From positions 47,684 to 111,683 of the forward strand of contig JAULBX010009106.1 of the NCBI GenBank assembly GCA_032358255.1: a stretch of 64,000 nt of DNA. The letters run 5' to 3'. Positions 12,441 to 23,300 of this stretch are shown one piece after another (the first letter of the stretch is position 1; the number at the start of each line of letters is the position of its first letter). Below the pieces are notes generated by a model that searched no databases, had not been told where the DNA came from, and saw only the letters and a program-made list of their open reading frames with translations. Both the position numbers and the translations under genes were made by a program. The stretch comes from Heterotrichella gracilis (lineage: Eukaryota > Sar > Xanthophyceae > Tribonematales > Xanthonemataceae).

Positions 12441-12869
12441 GTATGCTTGCGGACTTTGTAACGCTGGGTGTTTTTTGGCCCTTGGGCTTTCTCGTCTAGG
12501 GAATCCTCCCCTCAGCGGTTTCATATAATGCCTCCGTTGGCCCTGCAATCATGCATGCATGCATCGCGTGCTTGCTCTTTCAGTCAGTTGCTGTGTGGGT
12601 GGCAGTTTGTACCCTTAAGCCTCCCCTTGCGTTGCACAATAGGGCTATGCGAGAGGGGGATAGCTTCACCCACTGTACACATACATACACTGGACACATA
12701 CGCACCCTGGACATTGGGGTGTACGCACGGAGTATCCCTATACAACCTGAGAGTAGCACGTAGGGTTGCAAACTGCCTGCATCCAGAGTACTGTTTGGAG
12801 ACCCATCTTCCATCAGTACCAATCACTATTGGGCAGTGACCTGAGCGCTTTGTCCATAGGTTGGTTTGC

Positions 12870-13225
12870 TGCGAATCAGTCAACCACCAGCAGTGTCCAG
12901 CCTTCCCTTACAGCAACGGTTCTGGTGTGACAGCAACCCAGACACCCAATGCAGGCAACACTGCAGTCCCTGTGCAACTTGACCCAGACCAGGCCATTGC
13001 ACAGGAAGACCCAGGCCAGGCCACTGCAATGGAGGCTTCCAGCGCCCCGGTCAGCGGTTGCAACTTCAGCTTGGCGTCCGTATTAATATAGTGGTTGCAA
13101 CTTCAGCATGTCGTGTGATATGTTGCTATTGGCTGCCGTTGTATTGCTAGTATTTATAATTCCTTGTTGCTTGGCTCGCTTTCAGGCCTGTCACAACCAG
13201 GCTGCTGACAACGGCTGGGTGTAAA
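12870..13225 (+). CDS. Putative small gene fragment in unit A, uncertain
   Basis: An open stretch from about 12861 to a likely donor after codons EASSAP (about 13048), then a second exon after TTTCAG (about 13185) encoding ACHNQAADNGWV and a stop. The copy in unit B has the same layout (EASSAQ, ACHNQTGL, stop), which is the main reason to report it. An alternative frame of the same DNA reads WCDSNPDTQCR in both copies, so the true frame is unclear. No family recognised; no start codon fixed. Confidence 0.25.
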
Positions 13226-13240
13226 ACAAAAAGGGGACAC

Positions 13241-13650
13241 ATGCAGTCTCGCCGTGGGTCCAAGTCCAGAGTGGCTGAGTTTGAGAACATGCTTATCCAG
13301 GCTGTGACCGGGGCGTTAGTGGCTTTCTCCATCTACTACGGCTACGAAGCGATCAGGTTGGACCACCTGGCGAAGGTGGTTGACGAAACCATTGAAAGAA
13401 GCGAAGAGGTTGACAGGCAGCGGAGCGAGAGGTTTGAACTCAAGATGCAGGAGGTGCCCCTGGACTCCAGGCTGGAGGGAACGACTCAGGTGCTGCTTGC
13501 AATTAATAGAAGTACTTTGAGCAAAGTGTGTGAACTGTGTGGCTTGGTGTCTAATTATTCGTTGTGACCAGGAAAAGGCCTATGAGGAGCCGTGAGCACA
13601 TGTTTATATTTTGCAGAGAGTAAACGACGAGGTGAAACAACTGGAACAGG
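13241..13650 (+). CDS. Putative short single-pass membrane protein in unit A
   Basis: Starting at ATG 13241 the frame encodes a basic, Arg/Ser-rich N-terminus, a hydrophobic segment (AVTGALVAFSIYYGY) and then a charged helix (DETIERSEEVDRQRSERFE) likely to form a coiled coil. A conserved donor follows CAG at about 13490, and a short exon encoding RVNDEVKQLEQ lies at 13617-13650 between good splice sites. The paralogous stretch in unit B keeps the same hydrophobic segment and helix (TGALVALSICYGYEATRLDHL), suggesting real coding sequence. The 3' end is not resolved. The topology would suit a small organelle-membrane protein, but no function is assigned. Confidence 0.4.
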
Positions 13651-14779
13651 TATGCTGGGGCTCTTGTGCTGCTCAGTCTTCCTGTCCTTTGAATGACTAG
13701 CCAGACACTGCATGTTTTGGGCAGTGTCAAAAGCGTTATTGTGCCTTGTGAAGGCTGAAGGCTTTCCGGGATTTGTGCTCACCTGCACCTTTGTTTATGT
13801 TTTGCAAGGGTGGATGAGCTGGTATTTGCTGGAGGCTGCTCCTTGAACGAGGTGTTGCAGACTTGAGCAACTTACTGAAAAATAATTGGGGATGAAAGGC
13901 GTGGAGGTGAAAGGGTGAAGCTTGGGGGATTTGCCTGGACTCACAATGCAGCCTTTCCCTCTATGCATTCGTCATCAGTAAGTGGTTGACTCGGACTAAG
14001 CACAGCAGCATAGGCAAGGTTTAGCCACGGGAGCCACACTGGACCTGTGGCTACCGCCGCCAGGATGTTTGTAGTCACTAAGGTAATAGCTGGGGGAGCA
14101 ACGAAAGATATTACACCTCCTGTTTGTTGCGTTTCGCCAGGGTGGCCACCATACGTGTGTATGTGCTCCCAAGTCACGGTGCTAGAAGTGCTGCAGTGCA
14201 GTATTGCTCAGCTGCACAAGCTATTCAGTAAGCGGGGGAGTTGGGGTTTTACTTCTTGTAGGCACTAGCTCCCAGTATGTCATTGTCGTATGACTGTAAT
14301 AAAGTGTGACGTGACGCGCACCAACACACGTGTGCTCGTAGTTAGTTGCACGCACTGCAGCCATACAGCCAGATAGGGGTCTTGCACATGCGGCGTCAAG
14401 CAGCTCAGTCAAATTGCCAGTGGATAAGATTCTTCCATGTTGTGACCTTTACTGCACGACTTGAGTCCTGCTGGATCAGGTCAGCCCATGCGGCACTTTG
14501 AAGTTGCCTGGCTGGTGGGTGAAGGGCGATGAGTGAAGGGCGATGGGGTGATAGACGAATTGAAAATGGCATTTATTTCAGTTGCAACTTATAAACCAAA
14601 ATGGCCTTTGGTTTAGAGAATTACACCAGACGATCGGGTTCCTATCAGGGAATTTCTTCACAATCGCATGGTGCCACCAAACTGTGTTGACAGAGTAAAG
14701 GGGGCGGCAAAATGGATAGGGTAAGCCAAGGCAAGGACCACATGGTGGGCTGACCTGCAGCAGAACCTCGACTCGCGCA

Positions 14780-17010
14780 AATTGCGCGCGGCGCAATATC
14801 AACAGTTTAGGAAAACTCTGCCAAGCACCAAACTGTTATGGCAAAAAGCCCGCACCATCAGCATGCACCGTTGGCTTCGCAGTCCAAGTGGGTCACCCAG
14901 CTCGTGCTTTATGCATGCATGCATCGGGTATTGCTCTAAAACTTCTCCCCACCTAATAAGGTGCTGTGTGGGTGTTGCCAGGTGACCAACACCGCTCGTC
15001 GTAATACAGTTGGTATGTATTACAAGCTTGGTTGTACTGTATTGGCATTGCTATTAATATTGTGTTAAAGCGTTTGTCAAGGTGAGGCTGTATCCCCCTC
15101 TCAGTTGGCCCCGCTGGACAGGTTGGGTATTTGGGTTCTGGAGAGTTAGTTTGGCAGGAAGTGTGCCTCACGAGCCTCCCCTTGCGTGCCACAACGTGGC
15201 TGTCCAGGGTGAAGCTTCACGCCACTGTAATCAACAGATGCACCCACTATGCACCCTGTACAGTGGGGGCAACGCCCCGAGTATGCCCACAAAACTTGAG
15301 AGTAGCACGTAGGGTTGTAAGTTGTCTCTTTCAGGAATACTGATTGTAGACCCATCTCCTATCCAGTATCATGCACTTATCAGGCAGTGACTTGAGCGCT
15401 TCAAATTTGTCTGTAGGTGCGTGTCAGTCCGGCTTGTTTGGTGAAAGCAGTCAACCCCCAGCAGTGTCCAGCCTTCCCTTACCACATCGGTACTGGTGTG
15501 ACAGCAACCCAGACACCCAATGCAGGCGGCACTACCGTCCTTCCGCAGTATAACCCATGCCGGCGCCACGCCAGTGCAAAGGAGGCTTCCAGCGCCCAGG
15601 TCAGTGGTTGCAAATCCAGTATATGGCGTCCGCACTGTGTGATGCGTTGCTGTTGGCTGGCGATGTGCTGCTGGTACTGTGGCTCCTTGTTTTTTGGTTA
15701 TAATTGCTTCCCTCCCTTTCAGGCCTGTCACAACCAGACTGGCCTGTGACAACGGCTCGACGTGGGCCTGGCATTTGCTAAGCTCGAGACCAGGCTTCTC
15801 CAGGCTGTAACCGGGGCATTAGTGGCTCTGTCCATCTGCTACGGCTATGAAGCGACCAGATTGGACCACCTGGTGAAGCTTTACGAAGAAACCATTGCAG
15901 AAAGCAGAGAGGCCGACAGGCAGTGGATCGAGAGGGGGAAGCTCAATGTGCCGGAGGTTGTCCTGGTGAGAACGACTCAGGTGTTGCTTGCAAGGACACG
16001 GCTTTGGCAAAACAGTATGAACTGTGTGGTCAAGCGTTTTTGGTATCTAACTGCTCTGTGTGACCATTTTAAAGGCGGTATTTTCAACATAGCTCATCAT
16101 CCAGGCGCTGCAATGTGACTTGAATGAGTTGTCGTGGCAACCAATGCCGCTGGGATATATGGATGTTATTGAAAGCAACTTGTGCGGCACCTGTCCAAGG
16201 CGGTAACTGTACGGTGTACGTACCTTGCATGGTTTCTGCTTGACGCCAGCCAGAATTTCTACGTCCTGTTTCATATGGAACTTCATGCCCGCGCCTTGCG
16301 TGGGCGGCATCATCATGATGCCTGAGTGACCCTGGCCACATGCCCTCAGGCTGGCCACTGTACAAGCCCAGCACTGTTAATAAAGTGTGTCACCTGCAAG
16401 CTGTATGCAAAACCTCATAACCACCGTGTTTTTTTGTGTCCTACAACTTGCAGCCTGCTGTTTGGTAATTTATAAGAAGCTAAGAACTTCTAAGTTTGAA
16501 AGTACCAAGCAGGCTGCAACTTGTAGTGCTTGTTGATCTATCACTACTCCCAACCACTGGGCAACGCCACTGGGCACTGTGCATGCAACCGTGCCCTTCT
16601 TCTCCAGTGGCATTTAAGCACGCCCATAATATTGCAGTATTGCTCAGCTGCACAAGCTATTTAGTAGGGGGGTGATTGGCTTCCCCCACCACTATGAGTC
16701 TTGTGAGCCCGGGTATACTCCTTTGTATGTGATTGGCATATGAACAATAATCTTGTAATAAAGAAGGCATACGCTGCAGGATTGCGACGCGACGCACACA
16801 AACGCATGCGTGCTGTTAGTCAGTTGCTTGCATGCATTCCAGCAATACAGCCAAATTAGCAGTTGGTCTTGCACGTGCGGCGTCAAGCAAATCATTCAGT
16901 GGTATAATGGTTCATCATCTATTGATTCTGCGCATCTTGAGTTCCTGCTGGTTCTGGTCAGTCCATGTGACACTTGTCAAAGTTGCCTACTGTGGGTGAA
17001 GGCGATGGGT
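14780..17010. repeat. Tandem segmental duplication, unit B
   Basis: The second copy of the unit at 12440-14560, in the same orientation. The beginning of a third, truncated copy (TTCGTCCAGGAAATCCTCCCC, AGCCCAAGTGG, CATGCATGCAT) appears at about 17045-17300, directly upstream of the CBP60-like gene. That gene's promoter may therefore derive from the repeat. Confidence 0.82.
15417..16125 (+). pseudogene. Unit B counterpart of the small membrane-protein ORFs
   Basis: It contains the paralogue of the unit A membrane segment (about 15765-15975: LLQAVTGALVALSICYGYEATRLDHL followed by a charged helix). The in-frame region upstream has a TGA and no ATG, and relative to unit A there is an indel before the segment. 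A decayed counterpart of the RVNDEVKQLEQ exon lies at about 16105-16140. It is either a degenerate copy or a gene whose first exon I cannot find. Confidence 0.35.
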
Positions 17011-17348
17011 GGAAGAAGAATTAAGAATGGCAAATGGCATTATTTTCAGCTGCAATTACAACAAAAAGCCTGGGTTTTTTCGTCCAGGAAATCCTCCCCC
17101 GCTTCATTTATAACCCCTCCACGTCTCATGTTGCCAACTGGCCCCACCAGTGATCCGTACGAACCTGCACACAGTTTCACACCAAGCACAACACGCCTGC
17201 ACCATAAAAGCACGCACATTTCGTTTCACAGCCCAAGTGGTTCCCAAATCCAGCTTGCAGCTCCGTCCCTAAAGACCCATGCATGCATATCATCCCCACC
17301 TGCCTTCGCCAATGATGCCCACCCCGTAAGAAAACACCCGTCGCCACG

Positions 17349-20300
17349 ATGCGGGAGGACTTGCTGCAGTTCGCTTCCACGCTTTCCAAGTGCATAGCCC
17401 CCCAAGTTGGGCTGCAGGTGGTGCAGCAAGCAGCGCAGGAGCTGTCGGATGCGTACCGGAACCCATCGTCCCCGGGACCCCTCAAGCTTGTGTTTCGCCA
17501 CTACTGCCTGTAAGAGACGTCTTGCACGTATCCACTGGAGTAAAAGGTCTTGGGTACACGTTGCTAACCCCCTTGTCGCACTGCACTAGGGTGTGCAAAG
17601 TGAACATGGGGGGGGATTGGCATGGGGTGGCATGGCAGGCCAGGGTGCATTCTGTGTCGTGGGTTTTGGTGCTAGTGCTAGCGAGATCGTGCTGCAGCTC
17701 CTACTTGCACTCGAGTTTAAAGTAGTGATTCGGACACATTGGGCATCAACCATTTTCCCTCCCCTCCCCTCTACGTCCCCCACTAACCCCCCACCCAAGA
17801 TTACCCCACCTTGTGCAAGCACCACCGCTCCCTTCCCCCCTACTTCCCACCCGGGTCCCACATTCACCACCCCAAACCCCCCACTCTCCAACCTTCGTGC
17901 AGCGGCATCACCTGCACCAGTTCCGCTTGCCCCCTAGGCGCAACAACACTAACGCCAATCAAGCGATATGCCACATAATCATACCCCCGCAAACCCCCCT
18001 CCCTTCCCCCTCCCCACCACCCAACCCCCCACCACCCACTCTCCCACCCCCCTTCGTGCAGCGGCATCACCTGCACCAACCCCGCCTGTCCCTTGTGCGC
18101 CAACAACCCCAGGCGCCGCTGCACTGAAGACTTCACCTCGCGATACCACGTGGACGACACACTCAATGCAAAGTGCGGCGCGGTGGTCAGTGTGGTTCTG
18201 GTGGATGGTGCCAGCGGGAAACACGTGGTGCACAACGTGCCCGATTACATACTTGAGGTGAGGGAAACCCTAATTGAAAACCCTATCCAAAACCCTGAAG
18301 CCTAGAAGGGGACATCACCTCGCGATGCCATGTGGCCGACACACCCTGAATGCAAAGTGCGGCGCGGTGGTCAGCGTGGTTCTGGTGGATGGTGCCAGCA
18401 AAAAACACGTGGTGCACACCGTGCCGGATTACATGTTGGAGACGAGGAAAACCCTAACTGGAAAACCCTATCCAAAACCCTGAACCATAGAAGAGGACTT
18501 TACCTCGCGCTGCATACTACCGGTATAGAGGTGAACTGAAACCTTAACAGACACCCTACCAGGCATCTGCTCACAAGGAGATGATCGAAGACCCAAATGA
18601 AAATCCTTAGTTAAACCCTGCACATGTGCTGCAACTGGGGGGGAAGAAAAAACCCAAAGGAAATAATTTGGCAAACCCTAGGTTCAGAGAGCTAGGGTTT
18701 TGCAGTACCAGCCTTCCTTTCTCCCCCTTTCACGACCTCACCGCGCCTCTGCCCCTGTGTCCCGCAGGTTTTCCTGCTGAATGAGAGTGACTTCAGTGCG
18801 GCAGGCAACTCGATGCAGGACCTGAAGCGATTTGCGGTGTTGAGGAATAGGGTAAGGCTAGGGTATGGGCTAGGGTTTTCCTGCTGAATGAGAGTGACTT
18901 CAGTGCGGCAGGCAACTCGATGCAGGACCTGAAGCGATTTGCGGTGCTGAGGAATAGGGTAAGGCTAGGGTAAAGGTTAGGGTTTTACGGTGCTGGGGAG
19001 CAGGGGAAAGGTAAGAGGAAGGCTAGGGTATGGGCTAGGGTTTGTGGTGCTCAGGGAGAGATTAAGGATAACGCAAGGGATAGCGGTAGGGATTGCAGTA
19101 GGGCTTGCAGCAGGATACATCTATGTTGCACAATGACAAAGCATGATGCCATCGCCCAGCAACCCATGGGCCATGATTGCGATGGCATCATGGGAATGAA
19201 AGGGTCATGGCCATTCCACACGCTACCCTTGGTTGTGCGGTTTACGGGTGAGTATGTTTATCCCTTTAAAGTCGTTATTCATTGGATTATTCTCGCCCCC
19301 TGCAGGAGAAGCCCATGATGGAGGCCAGGGGGAAAGCAACGCAGGGTCCAGATGGGACTGTGGTTGTGCAAATGGAGGTAGGGACGGAAACCCTAAATAC
19401 AAAACCCTAAACCCTAGCCCATGATGGAGGCCAGGGAAAAAGCCACACAGGCGCCAAATGGGACCGTGATTGTGCACATGGAGGTAGGGATGAAGCCCTA
19501 AGCAGTACCCTGCCCGGCACCCTACCCTGCACGGCTGGGCGCATGAACAAACAACATCGTTGACCAGAATAGTAACGGTCTTCCCTTGCCGGTGGCTTGG
19601 AAACCGTGGGGTCGGGTTCTCGCAACAATTCTGACAGTGCACATGTGCGTTTCCTCCCCTCCCAGGGCGGCGTGCTGCACCTCCCTGACCTCACAGTCAA
19701 ATGCATTAGCCAGGGCATCCGCTTACAACAAAAATAAAGCATCATTCCCAATACAACCGAAAAAAACCCAGAATTTTTTTTCTCAACACCCCTGTGAGAG
19801 TGTGTTTCCTCCCCTCTTAGGGTGGCGTGGTGCACCTCCCTGACCTCACCGTCAAGTACACCAGCCAGGGCATCGGCTCAAAGAGCATGCTGCGCCTGGT
19901 GGTGAGGGCGGTGGCGCCAGATGGCGGCCTGCCAGACATCGCACCTGCGGTGTCGGAGTCGTTCAAGGTGAGAACCCTAAACCCTAAACCCTAAACCCTG
20001 CCGGACATCGCACCAGCGGTGTCGGACTCGTTCAAGGTGAGAGCCCTAAGGGTCAATTTCTAGACCCTGAAGCATACTCTGTCGTGAGAAAATGTGCAGG
20101 GTTGCATTAGGGTTCAGTCCCATACGGGACGGTGGCTGAACCCTACAGCAACCCTGCACCTTTTTTCTCACCACAGAGAGAGCTCACACAGAGACCCAGA
20201 GCCCTAATCAAGGGTTCCCCCCCTCCCCCAGGTTGTGACCAAGCGCGCCAAGCAGGACAGCAAGCCGGAGGCCCCTAAACCTAACCAAGGGTCAAGAACA

Positions 20301-23300
20301 GTCCTTAAACCCTAACCAAGGGTTTTCCCCCTCCCCCAGGTTGTGACCAAGCGCGCCAAGCAGGACAGCAAGCTCGAGGTGCCCCGCCTGGTGGACCCAG
20401 TGGCCAAGCTGGAGGGCATGGGCAAGGAAACCACGCGCAAATTGCAGGATTTGAGGGGGGCGGCGGAGGAGGCAAAAGTGGCCCTGGATGCGCCGCTTAA
20501 CACGGTGGATACAGGTGGGTGTGGGCTATTAGGTTTTTAGAAATTTATAGTAAAATTCTGTAAAGTTTATGTTTGGGAACCTTGATTGCACACAATCACA
20601 GGCAAAAAAAAAGCGACGAGCACCAAATAAAAGCAACACCTAAGCACACCCACCGACCATGCAATCGCCCCCACCCCCCACAGTAATCGAGTTCATGTTT
20701 CTCATGGCATGGGGCCCAACAAGCCACTCTCCACATGCGCAGGCTGCTCCAGACCCTACTTTCAACGCACAAGATTGCATAAAGCGAGCCTCCTGAAGTT
20801 TTAGGGGGAAAACTGTGCCAAATTGCAACACTGAAAAAGCCCTGCAAAATATGCTAATTCCACGCGCCCACATCCCCACAGTTGACGAGTACAAGTCCCT
20901 GATGGCATGGGCCCAGCAGGACACCCTCCACGTGCGCAAGCTGCTCCAGACCCTCAAACTCACCCAGGATTGCTGGGAAGAGGCATGTGATCATGCCAAC
21001 CGCACATAAAATGCACAACAAAACGCGCAAAACAGCCGAAAAACACCTCAAACAGCAGGCTAACCCCACACCCCCACACAACCCCCACAGTTGACGAGTT
21101 CAAGGCATTGATGACATGGGCCCAGCAGGATACCCTCCACATGCGCAAGCTGCTCCAGGTCCTCAAGCTGAGCCAGGATTGCTGGGAAGAGGCATGTGAT
21201 CATGCCAACCGGGCGGTGTCTGCTGACGAGGCTCTAAGGGTGTGGTTCCCGGCGCACAGCGGGGGCGCCTTTGGGTTGCTGTATGCGGCAACGTGGGGGG
21301 AGACGGAACTGGACCGGCCTTCAGGTGGGATGTGCGGGGGTGGGGGGTGGGGTTGGAGGGGTTTCACAGGTATTAGCGGGCCTGGTAAGGGGGGTTTAGG
21401 TTTAGGGATCAAGGTTTGGTTTACGGGTGCTGTATGCTGCACGTGGGGGAATTGGAGCTGGACCGGCCTTCAGGTGGGGGGTGGGGAATAGGGATGGAGA
21501 TGGAGAGGGTTTACAAGTAGCGGCAGGGCCTGATAGGGGGGGTGTAGGGTTAAGGGAATGGGGTTTAGGGTTTGGGTTCTGTACGGCCACGTGGGGGCGA
21601 GACGGAGCTGGACCGGCCTTCAGGTGGGGGTTGGGGTTGGGGGTTGGGGGCCAGTTGTGGTGGTGTTGAGCTGTAATGGCGGTGGTTGTAGTGGTGGTTG
21701 TGTGGTGCATTGTGCAATATGGGGCCGCCTTTGGCTCGCTGTCTGCTGCCACATGGGGGGATGCTGAGCTGGACCAGGGATCTTGTGGGGTCGGGGACTG
21801 ATGGTAGCATGATGAGGCTGTTATTGTGGTGCAGTGGGTGGTGAATGTGCGCGCAAGGTGCAGGGCGATCCCAAGATGTAAATTGCTCGTCCCCTCCCTT
21901 CCTCTCTGCAATCATCTCAACCCCCTACACCTTCGCCTCCACGCCCAACCCATGCTCTTGATACCCCACCAAGCACCCACTTAATCCCCACTACCCCACC
22001 TTTCCAGGCCTGCTGGCCAGCGGCTTTGCCCCAGGGGCCTCCGGACCAGTCACGGTAGCAACAGGGAGAGCGTTACTATCAGGGGAGGAACACTCCGCCC
22101 TCAGACAAATGCACCGGGAGGCGCTGGATGCCTGGTGGCAAGAGGGCCACCCGGGGTGGAGGGTGGTACCCGTGTCTTCGCGCCTGCTCACACCAACCGC
22201 GCAGTTTGTGCTGCCCTGTGAGGTCCCGGGGAGGGGTGCTGGGGGGGGCGCCACAGGTGGGGTGTGGGGGGTTGGTGGGGTGTGGGGTGTGGGGGGGGGT
22301 GGGATGAAGGTGTAAGGGATGAAGGTATGCAAGGGCATTGTTGAAAGGCAGTGTTGGTGGGGCGTGCGGTGTCGCCGGGCGTCAAACCCTAGCCAAGAGC
22401 TCCGCGCTGGCCCAACCCTAAGGGCACCAGTGCGTATCGTTGCACAATGCAATTAAGAAGCATTACGTAAGCAATGTCTCAAGACAGACGTTTGTGCTGT
22501 GAAAACCCGTGTGCTGTCCATACGGTGCACACCTGGACCATACCCGACAGCATGCTGGCGGTGAAACCCCCAAAAATGGGACACTTGCTTACCCCCCTAT
22601 GTTGTGTACCACCGCAGCCCCCCACCCCCCACCACACGACGGCCTCGCACAGCAACCACTGCCACCCCCACCGCCAGGCGGCGGCCCCTCCAACCCCCCA
22701 CCACAGCACCAGCCCTACTATATGCCCCCCCCACCGCCACCATCACAGCACCACCACCACCATCCGCAGCACCAGCCACAGGCGGCGGAGTACCCACCCC
22801 CCCAGGGCGCCATGGGACCACCAGTGCAGGGCGTGGGGCAAGGGGGGAATACCATGCAGGGTGCAACAGGCAGCTTTGTACGCAACACCACCCCAACCGC
22901 AGCACAAGCATTTTTGTAGCATCTAGTCGGACGTGTACACACATAGACCTTCAATGTTCCAATGATCGGCAATTTATAACTGGCCCAGTTATTCCCCCCT
23001 GTCGCAACCCGCGCGTCCCCCGAAGGGCCTCTGGAACAGTGATCTGCCTTCCATCCTTGTTACTTGACCCTCCTGCCCTATCCTCCTGTATTTAATTGCA
23101 AGAATTTACAATTTCTGCTTGACAATCAAATTTTTAATGATTTTACTTTTGGGAATAGTTGTGTAGAAAAAATAATGCGTTATTATGCAACATTTAATTG
23201 TTTACTATTCCCAATGTCTGCAGGTGTTCACCAGTGGCTCCCTGCAGCAGCTCCTGTTTGAGAACAACAGCAGCGGGCCCCTGGCGCTGACGGGGTCGGT

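Larger units (their letters stand above)
12440..14560. repeat. Tandem segmental duplication, unit A
   Basis: The first copy of a roughly 2.1-2.5 kb unit that recurs at about 14780-17010. Shared landmarks include the GGAATCCTCCCC stretch near its start, GAGAGTAGCACGTAGGGTTG, ACAGCAACCCAGACACCCAATGC, GCCTGTCACAACCAG, GGACCACCTGG, and GTATTGCTCAGCTGCACAAG near its end. Divergence is moderate with many indels, so the duplication is not recent. Confidence 0.85.
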
